Positions 1 to 9,169 of a stretch of 64,000 nucleotides of DNA are shown one piece after another; the stretch's first letter is position 1, and every line of letters begins with the position of its first letter. Both the position numbers and the translations under genes were made by a program. The notes beneath the pieces are model-generated. The model did not search any database. It was given only the letters and a program-made list of their open reading frames with translations, and was not told the DNA's origin. This DNA comes from Clostridiales bacterium (GTDB lineage: Bacteria; Bacillota; Clostridia; Oscillospirales; CAG-272). The DNA is taken from positions 35,277-99,276 of the forward strand of contig JAAZIU010000004.1 in the NCBI GenBank assembly GCA_012800735.1. The letters are read 5' to 3'.

Positions 1-7
1 AGAAAAA

Positions 8-1345
8 ATGTATAATAAAAACGAAACAGTTCTTCAATTTGGAGAAGGAGGTTTTCTGCGCGCCTTTGCCGACTATTTTCTTCATAGAATGAATGAGCTC
101 GGAACTTATAACGGAAAAGCGGTAGTGGTTCAGCCGATAGAAAAAGGCCGCGTAGATGAGCTTAATGCTCAGGGATGTCGGTATCACCTTTTGATTCGCG
201 GAATGGAAAACGGCGAAAAAGTAAACAACTGTATTGAGATTCGCTCTATCTCTCGGGCGATAAATCCTTATGCAGATTATAATGCTTATCTTGAACTTGC
301 AGAGAACCCTAATTTAAGAATAATAATCTCCAATACAACGGAAACCGGTATTGAATATCTCGGTAAAGAAAAGCCGGATGACCGCCCGCCAAAGTCATTC
401 CCTGCGAAGTTAACAGCGTTTTTGTATCGTCGTTTTACCCTCGGACTTCCCGGATTTTTAGTGCTGCCTTGTGAATTGATCGACGATAACGCCAGTCTGC
501 TGCGCGAATATGTTTTAAAATACGCCGTTCTTTGGGAGCTTGGAGAAAACTTTGAGCGTTGGCTGCGAGAGGAAAATATATTCTGCAACACTCTTGTAGA
601 TAGAATTACACCCGGTTTTCCCAAAGATGACGAAAATATAGAGACTTTGCTTGAAAACTGCGGCGGCGATGCGCTGTTAAACACAACCGAACCTTTCTAT
701 CTTTGGGTTATCGAAGGTGATCACGATGACGAATTTCCGCTGGTAAAATCCGGCTTGAATGTTATATGGACGGATGATGTTCGACCATACAAAAAACGTA
801 AAGTTCGCATTTTAAACGGCGCGCATACCTCGCTTGTACCGGGCGCTTTACTCTCCGGCCTTGAAACCGTCGGAGAATGTATGAAAGACAATACGCAGAG
901 GAAATACTTAGAGCAATGTGTAACAAAAGAGATATTGCCGGTTATCGGAGAGGGAGGGGGAAATCGTGAATTCGCAGACGCGGTTTTCGAAAGGTTCGAA
1001 AATCCCTTTATCCGGCACAGGCTTCAGTCTATCGCCCTGAATTCAATAAGTAAATTCTGTGTGAGAGTATTGCCGACGATGAAGGAATATCGAGAGAAAT
1101 TCGGGCAAAATCCAAAAGGTCTCTGCTTTGCACTCGCTTCGCTCGTTGCATTTTATAAAAAAGGCACACCTGACGATTCACCTGAGCTTATTGAAATAAT
1201 TAAAAAAGGCAGTTTCCGTGAAATCCTATCTGATGACAGAATATTCGGCGAGGATTTGTCCGCATTTGCAGACGACGCCGAACAGCATTATAGAATTATC
1301 ATGGAAAAACCGAAATCTCAATGGTACTCATTTCTTGAGGAATAA
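8..1345 (+). CDS. uxaB: tagaturonate reductase (altronate oxidoreductase)
   Basis: This 445-residue protein belongs to the mannitol dehydrogenase/UxaB family of NAD-dependent polyol oxidoreductases. It would reduce D-tagaturonate to D-altronate in the isomerase branch of galacturonate catabolism. The N terminus carries the family nucleotide-binding signature (LQFGEGGFLRAF, residues about 9-20). The family motif RILNGAHTS lies near residue 270 and includes the conserved Asn and His. Length fits the clostridial UxaB group. The altronate dehydratase gene follows after only 3 nt, so both steps are made from one message. The start ATG lies 7 nt inside the window, so the promoter is not visible. 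Identification is confident; cofactor preference is known only from the family. Confidence 0.92.
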   Translation: MYNKNETVLQFGEGGFLRAFADYFLHRMNELGTYNGKAVVVQPIEKGRVDELNAQGCRYHLLIRGMENGEKVNNCIEIRSISRAINPYADYNAYLELAENPNLRIIISNTTETGIEYLGKEKPDDRPPKSFPAKLTAFLYRRFTLGLPGFLVLPCELIDDNASLLREYVLKYAVLWELGENFERWLREENIFCNTLVDRITPGFPKDDENIETLLENCGGDALLNTTEPFYLWVIEGDHDDEFPLVKSGLNVIWTDDVRPYKKRKVRILNGAHTSLVPGALLSGLETVGECMKDNTQRKYLEQCVTKEILPVIGEGGGNREFADAVFERFENPFIRHRLQSIALNSISKFCVRVLPTMKEYREKFGQNPKGLCFALASLVAFYKKGTPDDSPELIEIIKKGSFREILSDDRIFGEDLSAFADDAEQHYRIIMEKPKSQWYSFLEE

Positions 1346-1348
1346 AAT

Positions 1349-2731
1349 ATGAGTAAACTTAAAATTCATGATTCTGACAACGTCGTAGTTGAAACTGAAA
1401 CCGGATTTAAAGAAGCGCTGACGGATATAAAGAAAGGCGAAGCAGTAATAAAATACGGTTTGCCAATCGGTTTTGCGTTTATGGACATCTCAAAAGGAGA
1501 GCGAGTACATACAAATAATATGAAAACCGGTCTGACGGAACATGTCGAATATGATTTCCGAGGCGCAATGCCGCTGCCACCGGTTAGCGAAAGCGAATAT
1601 AGCTTTTTGGGTTATAAAAGGGCTGACGGTAAAGTCGGAATCCGTAATGATATTTGGATTATCCCTACCGTCGGATGTGTCAATAAGGTCGCTGAAAAGT
1701 TAGCTGCAGAATGTGACTGCTTTGCCTTTACACATCCGTACGGTTGCTCTCAGCTCGGTGATGACCATGAGATTACTCGTCTTATTCTCTCAGGTCTTGC
1801 GCATAACCCGAACGCCGGCGGGGTACTTATCCTCGCACTCGGCTGTGAAAATAACACAATGGAAAAATTCAAGCCGCTTGTCGAAGACTGCGATCAGGAA
1901 AGAATACGTTATCTTATCTGCCAGGAAGCGGAGGACGAGATAGCCGAAGGAAAGCGTCTGATATCTGAGCTAAAAGAACGAGCATCGCAGGATGTCCGCA
2001 AGGAATTTCCTCTTTCAAAATTGACTGTCGGGCTTAAATGCGGCGGATCTGACGGATATTCCGGCATAACTGCAAATCCTCTTGTCGGGCGCTTTTCTGA
2101 TTTTCTTACGAGTGTCGGCGGCAGCGTGGTACTGACCGAAGTTCCTGAAATGTTCGGCGCGGAAACTCTTTTGATGAAGCGGGCAATATCAAAGCAAGTA
2201 TTCGACGACATAGTCGATCTTATCAATAACTATAAAGAATATTTCGTCCGTCACGGTCAGACTGTATATGAAAATCCTTCTCCGGGGAACCTTGCCGGCG
2301 GAATAACCACACTCGAAGATAAGTCTCTCGGCTGTACCCAGAAAAGCGGCAGCAGTCCCGTTGTCGGAGTTCTCGGATACGGTGACAGAGTAGACGGTCG
2401 GGGACTTTGGCTGCTTGACGGTCCCGGAAATGACATGGTGGCAATTACAAATCTAACCGCCGCAGGATGCAATCTGATATTATTTACAACCGGCAGGGGA
2501 ACTCCGTTGGGCGCGCCGGTTCCGACATTGAAAATATCATCCAATTCAACTCTGACAAAAAATAAGCCCGGATGGATAGACTTTGATGCTTCCGGAGTAC
2601 TAGACGGAGACCTTGAAATTGATGAGTGTTTTCTGAAAAAAGTAATATCCGTTGCTTCAGGAGAGATGACACGCAATGAAATGAACGGCTACCGAGAAAT
2701 ATCGATTTTCAAAGACGGTGTAGTTTTGTAA
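1349..2731 (+). CDS. uxaA: altronate dehydratase
   Basis: This 460-residue protein is a UxaA-family altronate dehydratase, converting D-altronate to 2-keto-3-deoxygluconate in the cytoplasm. An N-terminal SAF-type domain (about residues 1-80) precedes the large GarD/UxaA domain. Visible family motifs include GCSQLGDDHE near residue 133, GCENN near 166 and LKCGGSDGYSGITANPL near 230, with cysteines that bind the catalytic metal in this family. The ATG is 3 nt after the uxaB stop, which suggests translational coupling. A strong hairpin follows the stop. No kdgK or kdgA gene for the next steps is in the window. Galactarate dehydratase (GarD) is a close relative, but the uxaB neighbour favours altronate. 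Confidence 0.92.
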   Translation: MSKLKIHDSDNVVVETETGFKEALTDIKKGEAVIKYGLPIGFAFMDISKGERVHTNNMKTGLTEHVEYDFRGAMPLPPVSESEYSFLGYKRADGKVGIRNDIWIIPTVGCVNKVAEKLAAECDCFAFTHPYGCSQLGDDHEITRLILSGLAHNPNAGGVLILALGCENNTMEKFKPLVEDCDQERIRYLICQEAEDEIAEGKRLISELKERASQDVRKEFPLSKLTVGLKCGGSDGYSGITANPLVGRFSDFLTSVGGSVVLTEVPEMFGAETLLMKRAISKQVFDDIVDLINNYKEYFVRHGQTVYENPSPGNLAGGITTLEDKSLGCTQKSGSSPVVGVLGYGDRVDGRGLWLLDGPGNDMVAITNLTAAGCNLILFTTGRGTPLGAPVPTLKISSNSTLTKNKPGWIDFDASGVLDGDLEIDECFLKKVISVASGEMTRNEMNGYREISIFKDGVVL

Positions 2732-2745
2732 TAACAAAAGATAAA

Positions 2746-2766
2746 CCCGGCTGTTTTGCAGCCGGG
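2746..2766. terminator. terminator hairpin between convergent operons
   Basis: CCCGGCTG and CAGCCGGG form a perfect 8-bp stem around a TTTTG loop, between the stops of uxaA (+) and the alpha-galactosidase gene (-). The T-rich tract after it is interrupted, so its efficiency is uncertain. It could serve either strand. Confidence 0.65.
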
Positions 2767-2791
2767 AAATTATTTTGAAGAGACAACTTGA

Positions 2792-4618
2792 TTATTTTAT
2801 TTGACTTATATAAGCTTTCGCCGTAAAGTCACCGCTCAGCTCTCCGAAGGAATCGATTATATTGTCATCAGGAACGGGAAGCTCAGGCGAATTTGCAAAT
2901 CGATGCAAAACGGACAGTTTTTCATTGCCTAATACACGCTCAACAATCTGGTAGCCTTCGGGATGTAAATAAGAACGGGCGGTTGTTTCAATCCGTGTCG
3001 TCTTTCCGTCGCGGATAATATGAGCCGCTTTGCGGTAGAAAGCTATCGCTTCTCGAACCATATCCATTTGCTGGTCCGACAATCCTAAAATATCGCCGCT
3101 TATGCACATCCTGCCGAGAAAGGTGTTAGTAAGTGAGTAAACAGTACGTTCAGGTGTATCCGAAGTTCGCAGCACGCACCAAACCTGTGACTGTTCCAGA
3201 CGTATTACCCTATGAAGATTAGCAGCGATAATCGGTATCGAAGTGCATTCGTGTGCATCGGAGAAACAACTTTGAGAACATATCTCCATAAACGATGGCT
3301 CAAGCCGGTGTCCGCCGCTCGCGCAGCTTTCTATTACAATACCGGGAATCTCGCGGGCAATTCTTTTAAAGAAGTCCTGTGACGCCGAAACTTTACGCCT
3401 CAGTCCCTCTCCGGCGCTTTCATAACCGTCGCAGCCGGGACCGATAGTCTCGTTGTAATCAATCTTAACATAGCCAAAACCATTGTCACGGAGTAGGTTT
3501 ATAACCCGTTCGGTTAGGTATTCGATGACTGAAGGATCCTCCATATCCCAAAATTTTCTCACACCGGCAAGTATGGGATAGCCGTCGCGTTTTAGAAACT
3601 TATCCGAAAAAGCTTCCCAGGCTTTTGAATTATGTCCCGCTGTTTCAAGCTCAAACCAGAGACCGGGAATCATACCGTTTTTCCTGATACAATCTGCAGC
3701 TTCTTTTATCCCGCCGGGAAACATGTCACTGTTCGGAATCCAGTCGCCGGTAGAACTGCTCCAATCAGCTTTGTCTTTATACCATCCGGCGTCTATCACA
3801 AAATATCCGATGCCCAGAGGCGCTAATTTTTCGGAAATATTCTTGATATTCTCATAAGTAGGATTACCCCAGGCAGTGCACCACTCGTTGAAAATAACCG
3901 GCATATCGCGATCGACGGGGGCAATATTCGGCTTTTGAGCTTTAATAAGCTTGTCGCAGAGATCGTAAAGGTTCTCGGCTTCGGTAACTAAGGCTCTCGG
4001 AGAGATAAAGCTCTCACCCGGTTTCAATTCTTTCGACCAGGCGCCGAAGTCTCTGTCAGCCATTCCTCCGACAAGACGGTAACTGTCTTCAAAGCAGAGA
4101 ACCTCAATTTGCCAAGAACTTGGGGCATATAACATCGCTCCGACGCAGCGACCGGTTTTGCTGTTTTCAAGCGCAGCCATCGGAAAATAGCTTTTAACCG
4201 GCATTGAACCTACCGAACCAAACTTCAAGGCTCGGATGCTATGTCCAGACCAGGATTTTTCAAGGTTAAGATCAATTAAATTATCGCGCTTAAGACGTCC
4301 CTCGGCGCTCCAGAAGGACTCAAGACGACATAGCGTATCAGCTTCTATCCCCTTTAGCGCAAAGCTTGCGAGCATATCGAGAACAACGGTTTTTCCGCCA
4401 TCGTTCTTGACCTCGGTTACAATTTCTGTCGCGTCACCTGACGCTTTGCGCCATTGCGTAATTGTAAGTCCATGCGGTGATGACCAAACCGTTGTTTCTT
4501 CGGAATCAGAGATGAGTTTCAAAGTTCTTGTGGTTTCGGTTTGGCAATTTGTCATTCCGCTGGTGTATCCACCGTGATGCGCATCACCGCGAACATAAAG
4601 CTCAACGTAATATTTCAT
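2792..4618 (-). CDS. alpha-galactosidase, GH36-type
   Basis: This 608-residue enzyme has the GH36 (melibiase) architecture: a beta-rich N-terminal domain (about 1-230), then a TIM barrel with FVIDAGWY near residue 273. The catalytic nucleophile Asp is in VKIDYN (about 385) and the acid/base Asp in FSDAHE (about 453); ESCASGG lies between them. It would release terminal alpha-galactose from raffinose-type or galactomannan oligosaccharides. It is about 100 residues shorter than typical 720-residue GH36 enzymes. I chose the ATG at 4618 because AGGAG sits 6 nt upstream; a TTG two codons earlier would overlap that site. There is no signal peptide, so it should act inside the cell. It follows the UroD-like gene by 13 nt. 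The exact substrate is inferred. Confidence 0.88.
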   Translation of the reverse strand: MKYYVELYVRGDAHHGGYTSGMTNCQTETTRTLKLISDSEETTVWSSPHGLTITQWRKASGDATEIVTEVKNDGGKTVVLDMLASFALKGIEADTLCRLESFWSAEGRLKRDNLIDLNLEKSWSGHSIRALKFGSVGSMPVKSYFPMAALENSKTGRCVGAMLYAPSSWQIEVLCFEDSYRLVGGMADRDFGAWSKELKPGESFISPRALVTEAENLYDLCDKLIKAQKPNIAPVDRDMPVIFNEWCTAWGNPTYENIKNISEKLAPLGIGYFVIDAGWYKDKADWSSSTGDWIPNSDMFPGGIKEAADCIRKNGMIPGLWFELETAGHNSKAWEAFSDKFLKRDGYPILAGVRKFWDMEDPSVIEYLTERVINLLRDNGFGYVKIDYNETIGPGCDGYESAGEGLRRKVSASQDFFKRIAREIPGIVIESCASGGHRLEPSFMEICSQSCFSDAHECTSIPIIAANLHRVIRLEQSQVWCVLRTSDTPERTVYSLTNTFLGRMCISGDILGLSDQQMDMVREAIAFYRKAAHIIRDGKTTRIETTARSYLHPEGYQIVERVLGNEKLSVLHRFANSPELPVPDDNIIDSFGELSGDFTAKAYISQIK

Positions 4619-4631
4619 AACCAACTCCTCT

Positions 4632-5702
4632 TTATCTGACTGTCAAAAGCTCTTCAGCTGCTCTTCGATCGTTTACGGAAAACCAAAGTCTTGAATATGG
4701 CGAACCGTGTAGAGCATTTAATACCGAAAGAAATTCCGCTACACTGTCAATAACCATTATACCTTTGCCGCTCTCGGTGATATGTCGGTAAACATCGAGC
4801 CAATGTCTCGCGCTGGGTTTACCGGCGCCGTAAACCCATTGAACGGCGTGTAGCTTTTCAAGCGATAAGATGGCATCTAAATGAGGCAGTTGTCCGACGC
4901 CGTCAAGATGATAAATAGTATGTCCGAGTCTCTCCGTGTCGCGCCGCAGAGTCGGAAGCACAAATTCAGAAAACATTTCCGGACTTATCATGTATGAAAA
5001 ATCACATTGAATAATATACGATGGGATCGAAGAAAGCAGTCCCGACCAATCGGTATAACCATCCTGAGGTGAAAGAACCGCAGCAAAATCACTGTAAGCT
5101 GCATACCAGGCTCGTTCAATTTCAGATATGAGCCTGAATATTTCCTCCGGCTCATCTATCAGAGCGTAAAGCAGTCTCTCACTGCCGACAAGTGACGCCG
5201 CAACATCAAGAACTCCCCCGAGATCCGGCATACCCATCATAACACATCCGTCCCAACGCTCAAGCCCCGCCTTGTAAATTGCTTTAATACGTTCAGCCCA
5301 CGGATGTATCGGATCATATTCAGCGTAGATTTCTGAAAGTGCCTTTTCTTCATTGCCGTCAGGCGGGAAGAACCAGACCCTTCCCGTTGAATTATCCGCC
5401 TTTCCTCCGCAGAAAGCGGCGAGAACTCCGGGACCGTAGCCGGTAAAATCAACCAAAGGGAACCCGTCGCCAATAAATTCGCAAGTTGAGAGCTGTCGGT
5501 CTATCAGTTCGATTACCTCTTCCGGCGACCGGGTAAAGTCTGCGCAATTTGCCTGTGTCAGCGGATTTTCAAACGGTTTCTCAGAAGGATGCGCATCGTA
5601 AAGCGTTATTGATAGCAGTGGTCGGTTCAGCCTACCTTCAAACCATTTGTCATGAGTTTCACGAACCTGTTTCATTCGTGATTTATCAAAATGAACCGCC
5701 AT
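4632..5702 (-). CDS. uroporphyrinogen decarboxylase-like (URO-D superfamily) protein
   Basis: This 356-residue protein has the TIM-barrel fold signature of the URO-D/CmuA/MtaA superfamily. Examples are the C-terminal segment IYHLDGVGQLPHLDAIL (about 240-260) followed by VQWVYGAGKPSA, and a conserved DYTDWSG-like segment at about 215. True HemE has an N-terminal RPVW/RQAGR segment that I do not see here, so haem synthesis is unlikely. Relatives include corrinoid methyltransferases, but no corrinoid protein is nearby. It is the first gene of an operon with the alpha-galactosidase and has its own promoter. GGAGG lies 5 nt before the ATG. Family placement is firm; the reaction is unknown. Confidence 0.8.
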   Translation of the reverse strand: MAVHFDKSRMKQVRETHDKWFEGRLNRPLLSITLYDAHPSEKPFENPLTQANCADFTRSPEEVIELIDRQLSTCEFIGDGFPLVDFTGYGPGVLAAFCGGKADNSTGRVWFFPPDGNEEKALSEIYAEYDPIHPWAERIKAIYKAGLERWDGCVMMGMPDLGGVLDVAASLVGSERLLYALIDEPEEIFRLISEIERAWYAAYSDFAAVLSPQDGYTDWSGLLSSIPSYIIQCDFSYMISPEMFSEFVLPTLRRDTERLGHTIYHLDGVGQLPHLDAILSLEKLHAVQWVYGAGKPSARHWLDVYRHITESGKGIMVIDSVAEFLSVLNALHGSPYSRLWFSVNDRRAAEELLTVR

Positions 5703-5730
5703 TTAAACCTCCGGATATCTTGTTTTTACG

Positions 5731-5759
5731 ATAATAACATAGATAAACAAGAATGTCAA
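5731..5759 (-). promoter_or_regulatory. sigma-A promoter for the UroD-like/GH36 operon
   Basis: On the minus strand TTGACA (5759-5754) and TATTAT (5736-5731) are separated by exactly 17 bp, followed by a leader of roughly 20-25 nt to the UroD-like start codon. Confidence 0.8.
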
Positions 5760-5803
5760 TATTATCCAATGATTATAGGGTTATTTTTTGGCGAGAATTA
5801 CTT

Positions 5804-6616
5804 TCACGCTTCCTCGATACCGCAGGAACGGCATAGTTCGAGCACGCCTCTCCATGCGACCGCTTCAGCGCATATTCCTCCTGCAAGGAGAACGTCACGT
5901 TTAAGAGCAGGATCGGCATTTCCTACACATCCGCATACAAAGCCTTTTGTTCCGTCAAGCATGGAAGTATCGTTTAAACTGTCTCCGCAGGCAAGTACTT
6001 GTTCGGGCGAGCAACCCATGATTTCCGTAAATTTAGCAAGTACATTTCCTTTGCCGCCCGATTTGTGAATCATGGATACAAGATTATTGTTTCGATGTAT
6101 CTTAGCTTCTTCGAATCCGGCTTCATCAGCGAATTCTTTCATCATATTTACCGCGGTATCTGCGCTTTCATTACAATCTGTGTTGAATTCAAAAGCATAA
6201 TTGCCGAATAGGTAAAAATTGCGAACTCGTATCCCCGCTTTTCGAATATCGCCAAGCCATTCGTTGATAAAAGGACTTACGCGGTCGCACATGATATATA
6301 GCTTTTCCTCCATTGACCGGTTCCATTCTTCTGCTTCAGCCAGTGCTTTTTTGGGAATATTATCGATGACCGAAACACAGAAATATATATAAGCTTCTCG
6401 CCCGAGTACAAAAGAAGGGAAGGGACCCCACGACACACCCAAATTATTAAAAGCGTCAATAACCGAATCAAGCGGTCTGCCTGAGACAATGCCGGCTTGT
6501 CCGCCGCGTAAAATGAAACTATTCATGTATTCAATAAGTTCATCACCTATTTTTTCCGAATTCGGGGTATGATCGATAAGAGTCCAATCGAAATCCATGC
6601 CAATTATTTTTATCAT
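5804..6616 (-). CDS. HAD-IIB family hydrolase (Cof-type)
   Basis: This 270-residue phosphatase-like protein shows the HAD motifs in order. DFDWTLID near residue 9 supplies the nucleophile Asp and the acid/base Asp, SGRP at about 45 is motif II, and ACGDSLNDTSML near 215 gives the Mg-binding aspartates. The cap sits between motifs II and III, as in Cof/YkrA-type sugar-phosphate and nucleotide phosphatases. The substrate cannot be read from sequence. It is the last gene of a minus-strand group (solute-binding lipoprotein, SRAP protein, HAD) and starts 12 nt after the SRAP stop, with AGGAG ahead of its ATG. A role in dephosphorylating an imported sugar would fit the first gene but is only inference. 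Confidence 0.85.
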   Translation of the reverse strand: MIKIIGMDFDWTLIDHTPNSEKIGDELIEYMNSFILRGGQAGIVSGRPLDSVIDAFNNLGVSWGPFPSFVLGREAYIYFCVSVIDNIPKKALAEAEEWNRSMEEKLYIMCDRVSPFINEWLGDIRKAGIRVRNFYLFGNYAFEFNTDCNESADTAVNMMKEFADEAGFEEAKIHRNNNLVSMIHKSGGKGNVLAKFTEIMGCSPEQVLACGDSLNDTSMLDGTKGFVCGCVGNADPALKRDVLLAGGICAEAVAWRGVLELCRSCGIEEA

Positions 6617-6628
6617 TAATTCAATCTC

Positions 6629-7312
6629 CTACAGCAGCGCAGCATCAGGTATAGCACCATGTAAAATATCTAAATATCCGGCGTCAGGGGACAACCAGAT
6701 GGAAAGCATATTCCTTGTTAATACAAGCGGCATCCGATTATGTACAGAAACTGCCGACTTATTTGCATCTCCGGTTATGATGGTAAATCTGCTTTCATTT
6801 TTGTCTCTCGATATGAGACCCGCCATATAAAGTACGGTGTCATTCGAAGCCGCGAAGAAGTATTTTTGTTTTTTCTTATTTTTACTTAAATAAGAAATCG
6901 GATCATCATCGAAAAGACTGACTTGGATTTGCGGCTCAAATTCGTCAGTTTCCGTTATACCCCATTCGAAATATCCCGAAGCAGGAACGGCGCAGCGTCC
7001 TGTATCAAGCAGTTTTGAAAAGATAGGGCTTCTTATAACATTTTCGCGGCGTGAGTTGATGATAAGACCGGCTCCTGAAAGCGAATAATCCCGGCGGGGA
7101 AAGCCCCACCGGGATATTTCAGCCTTTATCTCAGCCTTGGAATACTCAACGCTGTCGCCAAACCATCCGGTTACCACGGGAACCCGGGCGGAGGGAAATA
7201 TCTCTCCGCCGGAAAAGTCGTTTTCGGGGTCAAATCCGGTGCCGAAAGAAGCAAGATAGAGCAGCTCACGGAGCTCGTCTTCCTCTGTCAGATAAAGATA
7301 TCTGCCGCACAT
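6629..7312 (-). CDS. SOS response-associated peptidase (SRAP/HMCES/YedK family)
   Basis: This 227-residue SRAP-domain protein starts MCGRY, so Cys2 would become the N-terminal nucleophile after Met removal. In this family that cysteine forms a thiazolidine crosslink with abasic sites in single-stranded DNA, protecting them. Other active-site elements are visible: INSRRE (Asn and Arg, about 88-93), the catalytic Glu in SGYFEWG (about 113) and the His in VHNRMPLVL (about 200). Length is normal. Its ATG overlaps the stop of the upstream solute-binding protein as ATGA, so it depends on that transcript. That is an odd partner for a DNA repair protein. No LexA-type operator was recognised. Confidence 0.9.
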   Translation of the reverse strand: MCGRYLYLTEEDELRELLYLASFGTGFDPENDFSGGEIFPSARVPVVTGWFGDSVEYSKAEIKAEISRWGFPRRDYSLSGAGLIINSRRENVIRSPIFSKLLDTGRCAVPASGYFEWGITETDEFEPQIQVSLFDDDPISYLSKNKKKQKYFFAASNDTVLYMAGLISRDKNESRFTIITGDANKSAVSVHNRMPLVLTRNMLSIWLSPDAGYLDILHGAIPDAALL

Positions 7313-8802
7313 CAGGCGTTCTCGTCGAAGGATTCAAGTGTCTTGTCGATAGAGGTTTGAATCTTTTCTTCCTTCTTTGCAAGCTCGGATGCAATGTCGG
7401 TGGACTTCTTCTGCATCAGTCCGGGCAAAATATCGGCAATGCCGCCGAAGTTATAAGCCAAACCAAGGTCATAAACGCGCTCGCCGATGATGATATCAAG
7501 CTGCTGCACCGATTCATCGTCGCGGAGATATTTACCGGTCAGCGCCTTGTCGTAATAAGCAGGTCTGAGGACTTCGGTCGATTTTGCTGCGAGAGCTTCA
7601 AGAATTATTCCGGTACGCTCAACATCTCCAGAACTCTTCGGCACCGCAACATACGAACCGACAGTCCAGACAACGTTTGCATATTTGTCTTGATCCTCAG
7701 AATACTTGGGTACGGGAACTATGCCGAAAGCGGTTTCAAGGTTGCGAAGACGAATAACGATTTGAAGGTTTGTGATCCAAAAGAGCCCGCGGCTTTCTTC
7801 AAACATCTGTGTTGTCCAGAGGTGATATCCGAGATTGCCGTATTTGTGGTAGTTAAGAGAGAAGACTTCGTCGTTCATTATTCTTCCGATAATTTCAATA
7901 ATGGCGACAGTTTTCTCTGAGCTGCCGAGAGCGATCTGCGGTACATCGTTCGCATCCTTTGAAATCAGTCTTTCACCGGAGCCAAGATACATTGCGTTGA
8001 AGTTTTCATTCTGTGTCAGGTTCGCGTAGCAGTCATACGCGCTTTGCTTTCCGTCACCGTCAAGATCCTGATAAATATTGGAATAGGTTGAATAATAGTT
8101 ATCATATGTCCACTTATTTTCAGCAACGAGATCATAAGGACTGGGAACGCCGTAAGACTTGATCATTTCCTTATTGAACATCGTGCACCAGGTGGCGTCG
8201 TTGTTAAGATATGATATATCGGAACCGACAAAGTAAAGCCGCTTCATTATCGAAAGGTCTTCGATCGAACGCTGATCCCACCAATTTTTGCTGAAATCAA
8301 CATAATCGAGATCATACATATCGATAAAATAACCTGAAGCAGCGAGTGAACCGCAGTCACCGAAGGCCGGCATAACTATATCATAGGCATTGTCGCCGGC
8401 GGAAACACTCTTTTTTGTATCATTAGAGGGGTTTGAAGACTGGAATTCTTTTATTACTATGTTGAACTGTTCCTCTATGTCACGGTTTCTGCCATAGATA
8501 GCGTCGTTTAAAACCTCTCCGTTTTCCGATTCGGTCCAGATGGACATCTCGCCCCACTCGTTATAGGCAGCTACTCCTTTGGTTAATATAGTGAAATTAG
8601 CTCCGCCGTAATCTTTCTCGGGAAGCTTCGGATCAAATGGATTTTCGGTTACGGTTTCCTCAGCGGCAAGGGTTGTATCTGCCGAATCAGTATCGGCAGG
8701 AGAAGATGACTTGTCGCCGCCGCATGCAGCCAAAACTATCGGTGAGATGCATAGAATAGTTGCAAGTAAAATCAAACATAGTTTTTTAAAAGGTTTAATC
8801 AA
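7312..8802 (-). CDS. extracellular solute-binding lipoprotein (ABC sugar type)
   Basis: This 496-residue lipoprotein has a charged N terminus, a hydrophobic core and a lipobox VLAAC with the lipidated Cys at about residue 27. A Ser/Thr/Asp-rich linker follows, then a type 1 extracellular solute-binding fold (NWWDQ, NKWTYDNY). DLDGDGKQSAYD at about 248 resembles a calcium-binding loop. It would capture a solute, probably an oligosaccharide, on the outer membrane face. No ABC permease or ATPase is beside it. It is a paralogue of the 496-residue protein at 19229-20719. Translation starts at TTG, supported by GAGGTG 6 nt upstream; no ATG fits as well. The SRAP gene overlaps its stop. Confidence 0.85.
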   Translation of the reverse strand: MIKPFKKLCLILLATILCISPIVLAACGGDKSSSPADTDSADTTLAAEETVTENPFDPKLPEKDYGGANFTILTKGVAAYNEWGEMSIWTESENGEVLNDAIYGRNRDIEEQFNIVIKEFQSSNPSNDTKKSVSAGDNAYDIVMPAFGDCGSLAASGYFIDMYDLDYVDFSKNWWDQRSIEDLSIMKRLYFVGSDISYLNNDATWCTMFNKEMIKSYGVPSPYDLVAENKWTYDNYYSTYSNIYQDLDGDGKQSAYDCYANLTQNENFNAMYLGSGERLISKDANDVPQIALGSSEKTVAIIEIIGRIMNDEVFSLNYHKYGNLGYHLWTTQMFEESRGLFWITNLQIVIRLRNLETAFGIVPVPKYSEDQDKYANVVWTVGSYVAVPKSSGDVERTGIILEALAAKSTEVLRPAYYDKALTGKYLRDDESVQQLDIIIGERVYDLGLAYNFGGIADILPGLMQKKSTDIASELAKKEEKIQTSIDKTLESFDENA

Positions 8803-8851
8803 TTAAAACACCTCTTTCAAAGATAAAAGTATAAAATGTTTTGCGATTGAA

Positions 8852-8880
8852 ATGATAATTCGCGAAAATTAAGCTGTCAA
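8852..8880 (-). promoter_or_regulatory. promoter for the solute-binding protein/SRAP/HAD operon
   Basis: Minus-strand TTGACA (8880-8875) and TATCAT (8857-8852) are 17 bp apart, about 50 nt before the TTG start. One base differs from consensus in the -10 box. Confidence 0.7.
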
Positions 8881-9169
8881 ACAAAGGACTCGTTATAGTT
8901 TCCGCTGATTGCAGCAAGCAAAAATATTATCAGCAATATTATAGCATTAAGAAGTTATATATTCAATGAATTTCAGCAATAATTTAGAAAATTAACAATT
9001 TTCAGCAGTAATATTCGGTAGAAAATGGTAAAATGATTTCAAGTTAACTAAAACATTCGAGATATATCAGAAAAAACATCGACTTCGAAATGAAGCCGAT
9101 TTTTAGAGTAATTAACTGCCTGATATCTTAAACTAATCTGTATGTTTTCGCAACAAGTGTGGTTTTATC
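8881..9169. other. AT-rich intergenic region with direct repeats and an orphan hairpin
   Basis: No gene is seen here. Three imperfect copies of TCAGCARTAWTWT start at about 8930, 8973 and 9002. A 9-bp stem with one mismatch (ATCGACTTC, loop GAAAT, GAAGCCGAT, 9078-9100) is flanked by T runs on both strands, like a bidirectional terminator, although no gene ends here. Confidence 0.5.

Noticed and set aside
7357-7920. 187-codon plus-strand ORF opposite the solute-binding lipoprotein gene
   Set aside because: It is fully antisense to a clear lipoprotein gene, with no start signals.
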